A DNA stretch of 64,000 nt from Sinohyriopsis cumingii. Taxonomy: Eukaryota > Mollusca > Bivalvia > Unionida > Unionidae. The first letter of the stretch is position 1; the number at the start of each line of letters is the position of its first letter. A program made the translations under genes and the position numbers. A model generated the notes under the pieces. That model saw nothing but the letters and a program-made list of their open reading frames with translations, was not told the DNA's origin and did not search any database. Shown here one piece after another: positions 12,540 through 25,005 of this stretch. The stretch is taken from positions 1-64,000 of the forward strand of contig JAPYKE020000559.1 in the NCBI GenBank assembly GCA_028554795.2, written 5' to 3'.

Positions 12540-12930
12540 TGACATTTTCTAACGCAATGAATACTTTTTTCTGATGCCATGAATACTTTGTTCTTTGCTA
12601 ATGCCAGGAATAATTTGCTCTTTTCTGATGCCATGAATACTTTGTTCTTTTCTGATGCCATGAATACTTTGCTCTTTTCTAATGCCATAAATACTTTGCT
12701 CTTTTCTGATGCCATGAATACTTTGCTCTTTTCTGATGCCATGAATACTTTGTTCTTTCTTAATGCCATGAATACTTTGTTCTTTTCTGATGCCATGAAT
12801 ACTTTGCTCTTTTCTGATGCCATAAATACTTTGCTCTTTTCTAATGCAAAGGAATATTCCAATGCAGTGAATACTGTTTCCTCATGCAATGAATAGTCAT
12901 TTTCCAACGCAGTGAATACTTTGTTGTTTT
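12540..12930. repeat. 27-bp minisatellite, about 13 copies
   Basis: Units of the type TTTGCTCTTTTCTGATGCCA plus TGAATAC. The 27-bp period keeps both strands open. Confidence 0.95.
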
Positions 12931-13724
12931 ACAATGTAATCGACAGTTTCAAAAATGATGCAATAAGCATAGAACAATTGTCTCCACTGAAATTACTACA
13001 GCTAGTTCAGGTTAGCAGTATACTTTATAACCACCAATGAGTATGGAGCATGTACTGATAACTTTGTCAATCCATCCTGTGGTCTGTCTGTCTGTCTTTT
13101 CATCATCAGTATTATTGTTTTTGTATGGTCACATTTTTGTGCATTCTGATATGGTTACATGTTGATGTAATGGCAGATCTGGGTCTATGCAGTTTATTAG
13201 GAACAATATGCAGAATAAACAGCACAGATTCTGATATGCTGGCACATTATGCATTTGTAGGTCAGGTACTACTGGTATGCTGTTTCCAGCTGGACTCGAC
13301 TTGTACATGAGTATACACAGAATGATAACAAAACCATTTCAAAACAAAGACTTGAAGGTTTGGGCTAAAAATTAGTAGAGATACAGTATACTTATTTGTA
13401 ATCCATCATATCAGATGGTTCTGATCATTAAAAATATATATACAAGGCCATAAGTTAAAAGAACATCACAGATACTACTATAAAACCGTGGATTATTATA
13501 TCAAGGAACAATGGAAATTCAATTTGATGCAGTAAAAATTATATTTTTCTTAATAAATACACAATATTGATTGTACATACATCATTTGAAATGACCATTA
13601 TTCAGATACAGTGAAATGCAATGCTATTTAATGCCATAATGTTCTAAAATGTCAATTATGCTTTCAACTACAATTATATTGTCATGTAGTCAATAATGCT
13701 ATAAATTCTTCAAAGATAAATGTA
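12931..13724. other. Host DNA, no supported gene
   Basis: AT-rich. It holds a segment (13170-13320) resembling 8160-8310 and nothing else I recognise. Confidence 0.5.
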
Positions 13725-14060
13725 TTCATAATTTATTGTATTTACTTAATACAGTATCTTAGGCATTCTTCAATATCATTATATTTACTTAATACAGTAT
13801 ATTAGGCATTTTTCAATATCAGTGTCTTTACTTAATACAGTATCTTAGGCATTTTTCCAAATCACTGTATTTACTTAATACAGTATCTTAGGCATTTTTC
13901 AATATCATTATATTTATTTAATACAGTATCTAAGGCATTTTTCAATATCAATTTATTTACTAAATACATTATCTAAGGCATTCTTCAATATCATTGTATT
14001 TACTTCACACAGTATTTTAGGCATTCTTCAATATCATTATATTTACTAATACAAAGAAGA
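13725..14060. repeat. 43-bp minisatellite, about 7-8 copies
   Basis: Units run through CAATATCATTATATTTACTT, then AATACAGTATCTTAGGCATTT. Copies diverge slightly. Confidence 0.9.
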
Positions 14061-14964
14061 AGTATCACTATGAGTATTTAAAGAAGAAACTGGTTTGGTC
14101 AACTCATCAATCTTCTATGGGGTCTTCCACAGTAATTATTACATATATAGGAGAAACAATTTTTAGAATTTGTGGTGTCTTTAGATAACTAAGCTTTTAT
14201 AAACTAGATAAATGATTTACTACTTCAATAAAATATGTACAAGGCATTGAAGTTGAGCACATACAAGATTCAATTATTGATTAGCAGTGGACCTGTACAA
14301 TGAGAGAGTACACGAAAGACCATTTTTTTTTAAGAAAGAGTAGAACAGAATTACACAATATCAGTTTTGCATGCTCATAATAAATACCCTGATCAGAACA
14401 CATACACATGACAAGTGCATGCATTTACTGTGTATGAAGCATGAATCTGACTAAGTCAATTTCAGATTTGTTCATTTTCAAATAACCCACTCCTCCTATC
14501 CCTACTGACATATAAACCTTTTTCTGACTTTAAAAAATTAAAAAAATCAAGAAACATTTGATACCCTGCATGCATTTGTCCAATAGTAAATATCCTGATA
14601 AAATATCAAATAATCAGTGATAATTCACAAAACTTACTCATGTGTAGTCACAGTACATTACCCTTATGGTGACCATCTATGAGAGTGAGTCATTTGATTT
14701 GCTCCCACAACTTGGTTCCTTGCATGAGGTGTTAAATATTAAATGTACATTTTGACTATAAAAAGAACCTAAAGAATTTGGTGACCTTCAGATTTAATGA
14801 TTATTTCCAGTCACATGATCTTAGCTAAATGTCATTTGACTAAAGTTACAAAGACCTTGATGGCAGATACATTATCAACCTTATGTCTACTGAAAAGATT
14901 TTAAATGTTAGATGGATTCTGTAATTAATACTCTCATTGTTATGATTACTTTAATAAGCTGCAA
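14061..14964. other. Host DNA, no supported feature
   Basis: No gene or transposon recognised. Confidence 0.5.
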
Positions 14965-15985
14965 AATTTCCTTAAAGCAATCTGGCAGTGCTGTCAATTG
15001 TTGTTAGCAAACACATAACTGACAACAAGAAATGTTATTGTAGAATTTCGTTAAGGCAATCAGGCAGTGCTGTCAGTGGTTGGAAAACACATAACTGACA
15101 ACAGGAAGTGTTACAGAATTTCTTTAAAACAATCAGGCAGTGCTGTCAATGGTTGGTGAACACATAACTGAAAACAGGGAGTGTTATTGTATAATTTCCT
15201 TTAGACAATCAGGCAGTACCGTCAATGGTTGGTTGTTGTTGTTGTTGTGGGGTTTAATGCCATTTTTCAGCACATGATAGGCTATGCATGGCGGCCAGTA
15301 ATAATGGTGGAGGAGGAACCTGGGAAAACCCTGGGAAGAACCACTGACCCACGAGAAGCTACTGGTAAGCTTTCTCACATACCCACATTGGCCGAATCCT
15401 AGACTCAAACCCACGCAGACAGTCAGTGGTTGGTGAACACATAATCGACAACTGCTGATGTAGAATTTCCTTAAGACAATCAGGCAGTGACGTCAAACTC
15501 TGCTGTATAATACACAACAAGGACTCTTGATATATAATTTCTTGAGGACAATTAGGTAGTGCTGTCAGTGTGTTGTGTACACATAACTAACGACAGGGAC
15601 CGTTGATGTATAATTTACTTAAGACAATCAGGTAGTGTTGTAAATTTGTGGTTAACATATACTGACAAAAGGGACTGGTGATGTAGAATTTCCTCAATAC
15701 AATTAGGCAGTGCTGTCATTATATGGTGATTACATAACAAAGAACATAAGGACTGTTGTTGTAGAATTTGTCAATCAGACAATTCAATGTGGTGTACACA
15801 TAAATGATAATCAGACCAGTTGTTATAGTACATCCTTATAATAAGAAAATCAGACTGCTGTCAATGTTACTGGTGTACACATAACATTAATCAACAAGGA
15901 CTGTTATTCAAGGATTTCTTCAAAACAATCATGAAATCTTGTCAATGTATGGAGGGCATATAACTGACAATAAAGAGTTGTCTGA
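14965..15985. repeat. Old tandem array, about 76-bp unit, about 12 diverged copies
   Basis: Units share a TAGAATTTCCTTAAGACAAT block, then CAGGCAGTGCTGTCAATG, then ACACATAACTGACAACA. Divergence increases to the right, so the array is old. A SINE interrupts it at 15233-15422. Confidence 0.85.
15233..15422 (-). mobile_element. SINE (family 1), 5'-truncated, inside a tandem array
   Basis: Same body and (AAC)n tail as the copy at 4640-4841. Flanked by TCAATGGTTGG on the left and TCAGTGGTTGG (15423-15433) on the right, an 11-bp target duplication with one mismatch. The open frame on this strand is a shadow of the SINE. Confidence 0.85.
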
Positions 15986-18005
15986 CTGGAGTTTTACAGC
16001 ACAACACATCAACACTTTTAAGGCTATATCATACTGACACAAGAAGAGTAAAGTGCACTGCATAAGAAACGTCATTATATTTTATCTGGGCTGATCCATT
16101 GGTGAGAATCTAATCCCATACCTTTCTGGTCATGCATCCAATACCTTAACAAGCAGACTGGGCCAGCAAAGCTCCTCTTGTTTGAAACTTATTTGGATAT
16201 AATATCAGGAAAGGTATAGGTCAGAACTATTGGTTATACCTTGTATTTCATAAGCAATTTACTACATTCAATGCCAAATCACAGAAGATAGTGTCAATAT
16301 TCCAGACCTTAAAATAGTCAAATGCAACTTTTCATTAATAAATTTTGATACTGTATGTGTAAAGACTGGGAAATCGAACAACAGTCCAACTGCATCTAAG
16401 AAATAAATATATCTTGAAATTTGCAGTTAACTGTTGAAATTATACATTTTCTAAATTCTTCTATTAACTTCATATATGGCTTAAAGAAACAAGATTAATA
16501 ACTCTGCATTTAGTGACACCTGTAATGTCTATCAAACAAGAAACAAATTAAGATCACATTGAGATACTGTTTGTACTACTGGTAGTTTAGAGTGATTGTA
16601 ATAATGAATTTATGTATGTATTTTGATGAATGGATTACATAAGCATGAAAATTTGGTCAGTGACCTACATTTTTTATATTATACAGTCATCTATGAGGAG
16701 CAAAATTTTATCACTGAAAATTAATAGGGTATAATATGATTAGCAAGTGTGACTATCTTTAAAAAGGCCAAGTATTCACATGTGAAATATTATAATGACC
16801 TAAATTCTATTTTTAAAAATACCTGTAATGGTTTAATGTTGATGTGAAATGGTCTATGATAAGGAAGATGTAAAAAAACATCAAAACATAAAAGTTTTTT
16901 TGTCATAGTTAATACTGTAGACCTTTGAAGAACCATTATGACAACAAAACATCATATGATCAATATATACATTCATATGCCATTACAAAGGAGCTACGTG
17001 AAAAAACTGAACATCATGAAAGATGCAAGAAATAAGGTCAATGTTGCTTAATTTTATTGACAATCATTCAACATGAATGCATATATACAAGTTGAGAATT
17101 GAACTGTTATGTACTGTACATGATGACAAATTGTTTCAATAATTACAATATAAAACTAACTTTATATTACGGTCTGCACTATTTGAAAAGTAATGCAAAC
17201 AAATTTACCTCACCAGAACCCAAACTTCCTGAATATTGCTAATTAAGGATTCAGTTTCAAATGGCTACAGAGAGTTCTGCCAGTATTGTATTGTACTGAG
17301 CACATGCATAATTTACTGGACAAGTATTAGGCTGCGAGTAAAATGCATTTGTATCTGAAAGATATTTGAGTCTAACAACATGTAATACATATGTATCAAT
17401 TGCATTATTAATAACAACCGAGGAACAAATGAGCATGCGTGTAATTATCAACTGTTTTATGACTCTCAAAGGACAATATCTACAGGATAATTCATTTATT
17501 TCTCTGTGAATCAATTTTTCTGGTTTTGCCAATAATGGACTACTGTAAATTTATATCTGCAGGCAAATACTTGAAATGTTCTCCAATTTTATATGCTATT
17601 ATGTAAGGACATGTATATTTTTAGTTGCTGGCATTAATTCTGAGCCATTATGTATGCTCTTTTGGTGTGGGTGTTTTATATACAGTTACTGCATGTCTGA
17701 CTATCTTTGACAGCATGCAAATTGTAAAAAAAAAAAGCCAATATACATCTTGACTGATGCATGGTGCTTACCTTAGAAAATAAAATAAAAATGGAAAAAT
17801 CAGATGCTGACTAGATTATAGGTGAATGTTGAAGGTAGGTGGCAGTTATGGGATGTTCAACTGTACAGTAAGATATAAGTATCACTTAATTTAGTTAATT
17901 AACTCTCTTTTGCTAAACCAGACACTGTTGGTATCAAGAAATTTGGCTAGTATAATGAAGTTACATCAATATCAAAAGAAAAAAAACACGTTGGGACCTG
18001 AATAT
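15986..18005. other. Host DNA, no supported gene
   Basis: AT-rich sequence without recognisable coding regions or structured repeats. Confidence 0.5.
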
Positions 18006-18214
18006 GTTGTTTTAGGTTTAACGCCATTTCTTAGCTATACATCCATGTAACCTGGGAAAACCTGAGTAAGAACCATCGACCCAGTGGAAGCTACTGGTAA
18101 GCTTTCTCACCTACCCACATTGGTTGAGCCTGCGACTCAAACCCACTTTGACAGAGGTGAGATGGCAGTGATCAGTAAAGGTGATCACTTTAGACCAATC
18201 AGCCACCTGGGACC
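18006..18214 (-). mobile_element. Nearly full-length SINE (family 1)
   Basis: Flanked by a perfect 15-bp target duplication TTGGGACCTGAATAT (17991-18005 and 18215-18229). On the minus strand the tRNA-like head reads through an A box (GGTGGCTGATTGGTCTAAAG) and the B box GGTTTGAGTC. Confidence 0.9.
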
Positions 18215-18229
18215 TTGGGACCTGAATAT

Positions 18230-19334
18230 ACTGTCTGCCAAGAAAATTTGGTCACAGAAGAGCGAGTTCTAATTTTTGTGGACTGATATCTCCATTATCT
18301 GACATCTGTTTTATGTGATCAGCAAAATGCTAAAATAACAAAATGAAACTATATACACTTTTTTAAACACTAACAATACTTGAGAAAATGAGTTAGAGTT
18401 TTGGTTCCTTCAAATTTCTTGTTCTGAATTTTCTGATGGCATTTGACACTGGGAGTCCTAAGCTGTATGTCACATTAGAATTTTTTTCTTCTCTGTTCAT
18501 GCAATTACCTTTTATACAATTTATGTTGTATGTAACACGCTTGAAAATATGTACATATATCCATATGATGCATGTTTCACACAAATGAGGGTCCTGTGAT
18601 AGGGTGTAAGAACAGCTTTTGAAGGTTCAAAATGCACAGGAAGCCCTTGTGAATAACTGTAAAATATAGTGAAAATGAGAGAGTGCACAAAGGGATTCTC
18701 TGTACAAGAAAGATTTACAGCTGAATTTTTAATTATCTCTTGTAGATCTGTTCTGATATTCAGAGTCCTAGATGCCAGCTGACTTTAACAATGCCAATTT
18801 CTGAAACAGCACAGTACAGGTCTATACCATCGACTGTTGTTCAGCACAAATGGTCATTTGAGAATTCAGATGCTGACACAGATGTCCTTCACACCAACAA
18901 TCAGAGGTAAGAGTGGAATCACCTCCATGCTTCTGAAAAAGCTTGAGAGATATAGCGATAAACCCCACACTGTATGTTTTGCTTTCTCATCGTAAACTGC
19001 AGAGTTGAAATTCCATATACTAACCATGTGATAAAATGGGGTCATTTCTGGCTCCCTCTATACCACATTTACTGTAATTTACCAACATGTCCTAAGTCTC
19101 ACAAAGATAACCACAATTTCATATACTGTCGATACAATTACTCTGCTGTGAATGTGGTCAAGTTACAAGTGAAATATAGTCAGATTTACATAAGGAATAC
19201 AGACAAAACAAATGGCAAAATTTCCACCAATGATACATTTTTGAATATTTGATAGCATAAAGGTTAACGTTGCAAAAAAAGGTTGCAGTCTTTAGTATAC
19301 CACAGTCAACCTGGTCTCCATAAAAAGTCAACTA
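18230..19334. other. Host DNA, no supported gene
   Basis: No feature recognised. Confidence 0.5.
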
Positions 19335-21900
19335 TACATACCGGTATCCCTCAATAAGTCAGGCACCATGGGGTCCAAAAAACACATATCATGGTACAAA
19401 TGCATGAATTACAGAGTGGCCTCTGGAAAATTAAGAAACTGATGAGCATCAACAGTGAAATGGGGGAGGGGGTCAGTGGTTGTCAGAGTGATTAGGAATC
19501 ACATTTGGAATAAATGTCAATAAATAATTTTTTTATAATAAAGTTCTTTGCTTTCTTTAAAAAAAATCCTTTTATTATCAATATATTCACTCTCTAAATG
19601 ATCGTATCAGCAAAACTATTGGTTTCTTGTGCATGTGAGTATGTTTTTGAAACTGCCTCTTCTAGTTCTGTGATACTGTACAAACATATGCCTTGAATGT
19701 ACATCTCTGATGGTGCTGTAATTTGAAGAAACAAAAATGATAAATTTTGTTCACTGGAAATTTCTCTGCAAAAAGATAAAAATCAAGCTACTGAGATCAC
19801 CTTCTACAATTGGTCCGACTATAAGTTATGCAGAAAAAAAATATTTGATTATTCTTAAACTTCTTGGTCAACCCTTGTGTAAATAGTTTAAGTGGTCAGA
19901 ATGGCAGCTATTGACAAACTTTCAAGGGAAGGTCCATAGGATTCACCTCAAAGTTGTGAATCATGTCTGGACACATTCTTTAGAATCTGATTCAGAATTA
20001 GACAATATTCTTTATTTTAAAAAGTGATGAAACAACAATGTAAAAATACTGATGATGTGATTTCATTGCAAATCAGAGCAAATATTTCTGCACATCTTTG
20101 AAAAACCCTCTGAGTACCAATTTAGGAGTTTTAACTTCACAAGATACTTTTGAACTCACTTTTCCATAACAAACCCTATCTATAAAACTAAGTTTTTCAT
20201 GCATCTAGTAAGCCTTTCACATTGTTCCTTTGTTTTTGTTAATCACATTTGTGAATAAGTATGATATACCCCTTACTAATTTTTGATACTTTGATTCTCT
20301 CATGTACTGACAGTGTTAGATTAGTCAAATGAAATGAGTTGACCAAACACACAGCCATGACTGTTAGATCTTACACATGCTTGACCTGCATGCAGTTAAA
20401 ACTTTTTTTATATTCTGTCCCTTTTACTTGATTTGATAAAAAAGAATTAAAATACAATGCAGGTCAACTTTTAATTGATTGCAACAACACAAAAAACACC
20501 TCCACAATTTGGGATCAAAACACACTGTACTTAGATTTTTACAGAAATGCCTCTGGGTAGCCATGACAGATGATTGGGACTTTTCACATCTGAATAGAAG
20601 ATGACATATCACATTCAATTTTATGATGATTAATGTGAAACTAGATTAAAAGGTAATCTGAACTTTCAATTGAGAAGATTTCTACAGCAGACATTTTCAA
20701 TGACTGATATTTCATTATACACTGTTACAGTTTTATTTACATTATACTGAGAATTGTTTCTCTTTGGCCTAAAAAAATGTTTCCAGTCATCTGACTGTCC
20801 CTGATTTTTGTTACTGATCCTAGCACTTCCTCACTCCACACCCGTAATTTTTTTGATTAAAATAATATTTTTTAACAAAAAATTTCCTGAAATTGAGTTG
20901 TGCATCACCATGTGCTGGTAGAGCCCAGTACATGAAGCTCTTAGTACATTAATAATCACCATCATACATATACAGTAATACCTCGAACATTCGCGAGGTT
21001 AGGTTCCAGAACCAGTCAGGAGGAATCGCGAATGTTTGGTACAAGTCACTAAAAATGCTAATAAATGCTTATTTCTAGGGTTTAAACCCTAAATATGACC
21101 CAAATCATGCTCCCAAAGCACTTTAATTTCATTTAAAAGTTAGCTTAATACATTACCCTTAAAAAGAGAAATAAATGGTTGACATAAAAATAGAGTACAG
21201 TATCGCCTAATGGGTATTTGCCACACTAGCGCATTTACAGTATGGTACATGTATGCTAATATTACCCCTATACTAATTCATTGGCTGCCATTTTCTTTTG
21301 CACTCACAGTAAGGTAAAACCAAGTAACGAATGGGACTGTAAACTTAATGACTGACGTTTTCTTTGTCATTGTCAGGAAGGTAAACTAGGTAAACTTCAT
21401 ATGTCACAGAAGTCATTTAACGAAGGTACAATTCAATAAAATAAAGAAAACATGTACGTAGAGGGTACCAATGAAAATTTCGCGAATCTGTGAATTCGTG
21501 AATCCAGAAACGCAAATGCACGAGGTATTACTGTAATGTTAAATAAAATACCTACCTACCTATCCTAAGTTTAAAACCAGCAAAATAAGAAAAACATTTT
21601 TTTATTAGTCTTTCCATGAATTTAAATTTTTTTATTTAAAGTTACTAAATTTATGATCTTGAATAAAACTTCAAGGCACTATATGCTGATCTGATCAATA
21701 TAAAAAATGTTTCAGATACAATTCTTATCATTTGTATTCCCATTGGTACATACATGTACAGCCTATTCTGGGGATGCTTCTTGTAAGAAAAAATGGGATC
21801 CACAACTACAAGAGCTTGGTACCAAAAACACTTTGTACTGTGGTAAATCACTGTATTTCTGAATGACCATGATACTACCATGAAATACCATAATTATAGT
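19335..21900 (+). mobile_element. Diverged relative of the 41791-43356 DNA transposon
   Basis: The left part (CCCTCAATAAGTCAGGCAC, then GGGGTCC, then GCCTCTGGAAAATT and a G-run) parallels the first 150 bp of 41791-43356. The segment 20440-20640 parallels 42740-42920 (TCAACTTTTAATT, GATGATTAA). AAAAAATGGGATCCA at about 21787 parallels 43280. No clean right terminus is seen, and a MITE has inserted inside. Assignment rests on by-eye similarity. Confidence 0.4.
20973..21533. mobile_element. MITE, mariner/pogo-like
   Basis: Terminal inverted repeats CAGTAATACCTCG and CGAGGTATTACTG with TA on both sides. Subterminal sequence is also inverted (ATTCGCGA near each end). 561 bp, no coding capacity. 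Confidence 0.85.
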
Positions 21901-22919
21901 AAGGACCAACTACTCAATGTTCTGGGGCAGGGGAATGCCATTATTTTTTAATTTCCATCTGTCAATAGCTGGAAAAACTATCTTGTTCTGATTTATAGCA
22001 AAATACACGTTATATCCTTTATATTATTTGGAAAATTATATTCATTATTTTGAGAAGACAAAGAAATATTTCAGCTCAAATGAAAATCACAGACCCATCA
22101 CAAAAAATAAATGGCCAGTACCTTAAAGTGTAGATGAATTTGCTATGTGTATCTTACTTGCTGTATATGATGCAGTCTAAAATCTATAACAAAAGTGGAT
22201 GTACTCTACAACTGATACTGTGAAAGACACTGTACTGACAATAGAGAGCCTATTGACAAAAACTGGAAGTGTTGATAATGAAGTATACAACTTTCAAGCT
22301 ATACTACTGATACAATAGGCAGAGAAACTTTGAATGGGATGTCAATACCCAGGCAAGATACTTATCAGAGGGTCAGTAAACATAAAACATACAAACAGGA
22401 AAGTATTTAGAGGACTTAAGAAATTACACAAGTTTAGACAGAAAACAAACATGTTCCTGAAAAGAGTAGGATGATTTGCTGCCTTACAATGTACATAATT
22501 ACATGTCTTTAACACATTCACATACGCTTGTAAAAATCTAAAACATGGCATGTGGGATGTGGGGGCAGGGGGTGTACTTCACCCAAATATGTTTGACAAC
22601 ATTCCGTTTGGTCACCAAGCTGACGTATATGACATGTGACAAAATATGTGATTAAAGAATAATAACTATAAATTATATTTGTAATATTCACCATTAATTT
22701 ACAAAAGATACAAACATATTGTAAAAAAACCCAAAAAACAATAAGATAATCTTCTGAACTATTTTGTCATAAATAATGAGAACACTGTTAATATCAATCA
22801 AGTCATAACAAGATTCCTGGGAATATCCATACATTCTGTACTGATTGAAACTACTGATGTACCAGTACAATGAAAAAGAACCAAGGTACATACCACTGGA
22901 GAAAACACTGTCACTGTTG
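21901..22919. other. Host DNA, no supported gene
   Basis: AT-rich. No feature recognised. Confidence 0.5.
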
Positions 22920-23319
22920 GCTGTCAGAATAAAAAAGGAATTGCTTGCTTGTCCTTTTTAAAGGAATTTTAAACTTTGTACACACAATATCAAGTTTAAT
23001 AAGAAGAAACACAAGAAGTTGTAAAGTGAATCATGTTGTACTAGTAAACATACTAGTAACAATACTACATGGTTAATTCCTAAACATATTTATTAACAAT
23101 ACCCTATTTCCCACCACTGATTTTGTGTTCTCTAAAACCTGATGTAGTAACAAGACTACATAACTCTCCACTAAACCCTCATAGTAAGAATACCCTAATT
23201 CTAGGCACTGATTTGTTTTCTTCAAAGTCTGATGTAGTAACAATACTAAATATCTCTCCACCAAACCCATGTAGTAATAATAACCTATTTCTAGGCACTG
23301 TATGTGTGATCCCAAAGCC
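22920..23319 (+). repeat. Satellite-bearing dispersed repeat, left of the virus-like element
   Basis: A leader (CTGTCAGAATAAAAAAGG, TTGCTTGCTTGTCCTTTTTA) is followed by roughly 85-90-bp tandem units containing GATGTAGTAACAATACTACA, CTCTCCACCAAACC and TTTCTAGGCACTGATTTTGT. The array continues at 37741 beyond the inserted element, and an inverted copy lies at 45850-46600. Confidence 0.85.
23315..23319 (+). repeat. Target-site duplication, left (AAGCC)
   Basis: AAGCC directly precedes the first base of the left inverted repeat and recurs at 37741-37745 after the right one. Intact satellite units read ATCCCAAAGCCTGATGTAG, so the empty site held one AAGCC. Confidence 0.9.
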
Positions 23320-23576
23320 AGCAGCAGAGGGGGCGAATCGGACATTTTGTCCAATCGTTATTTTGCTTAATTATTACTTTCTGCAACTCAACGATCTAGT
23401 GTCGTCAGCGCCTGGTAAAAAAAAAACGACGTCGTCGTTGGGGGATCGTCCAAACGTCATTTGGTTTAATTAACACCTTCTGCGCGCCGATCCCCAGCGT
23501 CGTCAGCGTCCGGTAAGCACATCGACGACCACGTCGATGTCATTGCCCCTCTGCTGCTAAGTGGTTATTTACAATG
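23320..23576 (+). repeat. Left terminal inverted repeat (257 bp)
   Basis: Matches 37483-37740 in inverted orientation nearly base for base. The exception is a 20-bp segment at about 23435-23455, with minor changes elsewhere (e.g. an extra A near 23387). The outer 239 bp is itself bounded by inverted copies of AGCAGCAGAGGGGGC (23320-23334 and, as GCCCCTCTGCTGCT, 23545-23558). Inside are two imperfect direct modules of about 62 bp and a small palindrome next to each boundary motif. Confidence 0.95.
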
Positions 23577-24423
23577 ATCTTACAAACAGAGTGATCACTA
23601 ACTCCTCCTCTTGCAGATCAATTAGGTTATTTGACTGATCGGTAAGTCTGAAATTAATTCTCGTTAAAAACCGATCATGGCATCGCATATAGACCGGATT
23701 AATCGGACTCTCAATGATCAAAAATCCCGGAGGGGCTGTTGGTGAAAACGAATAAAGGATATACCCCTGTTGAGCTTGATTTGATTGCTTGGTATCTACC
23801 TGGTAACTTCCTTCGATAGCATCACACACTAGATTAATCGCTATCACCGATGCAATATTTACGTTGTACGGGGCAATATGCCTACCACCATCTCCGTTAT
23901 CGTGTCTGAGGATAGTTGATGGGGGGGTGTCCGCGGGTGGATTCTCAGGCCATCCTAGTATGGTTCTTATTGAACTGTTATAAATATCAACCATATACCC
24001 CGGTGTGCTTATTTCAATCGTCGACGATAACGTCGGTTCATGAACCGTAATAGCGATTTTTGATTCCTTTCCTGTGATCGATTTTATCCTGCGTTGAAAT
24101 TCTTTATTGATTTGCTCTATTTGGTATGACCCAGTTGGTATTGTAACCTCCTCCCAGTTTGGGGTCCCATCGGGTTTATTTGTCCGTGCAAAAACCAGCG
24201 AGTTATTAGGTTGTTGTCCGTTAAATGCGTCCGCTCGGATATTAGGCCAACTGTGATATACTCGCAATTTTGCCAGTGCTATTTCCTTTACTGGAACCGG
24301 TGATGGAAAGTTTACACTGAATTCGGGTTTCGTTGACGTTATTGATATCATATTTGTTTGTACCGGAGTGGTGTTCTCCGCGATCCGCTGAAGTAATTGA
24401 AACCCTTCGGGGTTCAGCGACAT
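23569..24423 (-). CDS. Probable minor capsid / penton-like protein
   Basis: A 284-residue protein at the distal end of the minus-strand virion block; its stop codon lies just inside the left TIR. It has no signal peptide or membrane segment and is rich in alternating beta-type segments. One segment (residues about 98-107) reads P-T-G-S-Y-Q-I-E-Q-I. Another near 150-160 reads I-R-T-I-L-G-W-P. The C-terminal half has several Y-x-F and F-L-I-I strands. This pattern resembles jelly-roll-like proteins I associate with invertebrate Polinton-like loci, but I cannot confirm homology. A penton role is inferred from size, context and the separate, larger capsid candidate. Start: ATG preceded by GAATAATAATA, five bases after the neighbouring gene's stop. 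Confidence 0.5.
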   Translation of the reverse strand: MSLNPEGFQLLQRIAENTTPVQTNMISITSTKPEFSVNFPSPVPVKEIALAKLRVYHSWPNIRADAFNGQQPNNSLVFARTNKPDGTPNWEEVTIPTGSYQIEQINKEFQRRIKSITGKESKIAITVHEPTLSSTIEISTPGYMVDIYNSSIRTILGWPENPPADTPPSTILRHDNGDGGRHIAPYNVNIASVIAINLVCDAIEGSYQVDTKQSNQAQQGYILYSFSPTAPPGFLIIESPINPVYMRCHDRFLTRINFRLTDQSNNLIDLQEEELVITLFVRSL

Positions 24424-24428
24424 TATTA

Positions 24429-24965
24429 TTATTCGTTGTCTTTAGTGTCTAATTTCAACAACCAGGTGGTTTCGGCTTCCAGTTGAAAATCCTCGATTTT
24501 TGACATCGCGGAGCTATACAACTGGACCATCGTGGAGAATTCAACATCGGATACGAACAAATTATCAATCGATAACGAGATCAACCCGGATAATTTCGAG
24601 TATGCGTCGGATACTATTTGATGTTTTACTGTATACTCGTTGAGTTTTTTCTGAAAACACGATGATATCTTCCTAGTGATTGCGTTGGCAATTCCAGCAA
24701 CTGTTGTCATTGCGGAGACAGCGATTGGAACAGCGATCGGGGTTATCGTGGTCACCGTGGATAAAATAACACCGGCGCCAGCTACTATACCCGACACCGA
24801 GTACACGACCGCGTCGATGGCGGTTATTTTACGACGGTATTTTTTTATTTTTACACGGTATTGTTCGGAAAGCGTTTTCAAGTTCGCGGAAAATTCTTTT
24901 GCGGTATCGAATCGATATTGATGTGACGTCGGTGATACCTCTGATTCAACTTCCTTGGTGGTCAT
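24429..24965 (-). CDS. Small membrane protein of the virus-like element
   Basis: 178 residues. A basic stretch (about 38-48, rich in K and R) precedes a long Gly/Ala/Val/Ile-rich hydrophobic region (about 52-95) that fits two membrane passes or one re-entrant hairpin. A polar alpha-helical tail follows with a K-H-x-I then D-V-E-F-S-T-M pattern. No enzyme motif is visible. I recall similar Gly-rich membrane proteins with a K-H and E-F helical tail beside other invertebrate virus-like elements, unverified. Upstream lies a TAATT-AAAAAC motif like those before other genes of the element. A role in virion membrane, entry or release is possible but unproven. Confidence 0.6.
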   Translation of the reverse strand: MTTKEVESEVSPTSHQYRFDTAKEFSANLKTLSEQYRVKIKKYRRKITAIDAVVYSVSGIVAGAGVILSTVTTITPIAVPIAVSAMTTVAGIANAITRKISSCFQKKLNEYTVKHQIVSDAYSKLSGLISLSIDNLFVSDVEFSTMVQLYSSAMSKIEDFQLEAETTWLLKLDTKDNE

Positions 24966-25005
24966 TTTTATTTTAAAAGGGCTAGTGTTTTTAATTACTT
25001 AGATT
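24966..25005 (-). promoter_or_regulatory. AT-rich gene-start motif
   Basis: On the coding strand TAATTAAAAACACTAG is followed by TTTTAAAATAAAA and the ATG. It is a variant of the motif upstream of the integrase and the 27411 gene. Confidence 0.4.

Noticed and set aside
12515-12907. Repetitive Met/Phe-rich proteins on both strands
   Set aside because: Translated 27-bp minisatellite with no non-repeat flanking coding sequence.
23073-23354. Repetitive protein at the left edge of the virus-like element
   Set aside because: Translation of the satellite units running into the TIR; no independent gene evidence.
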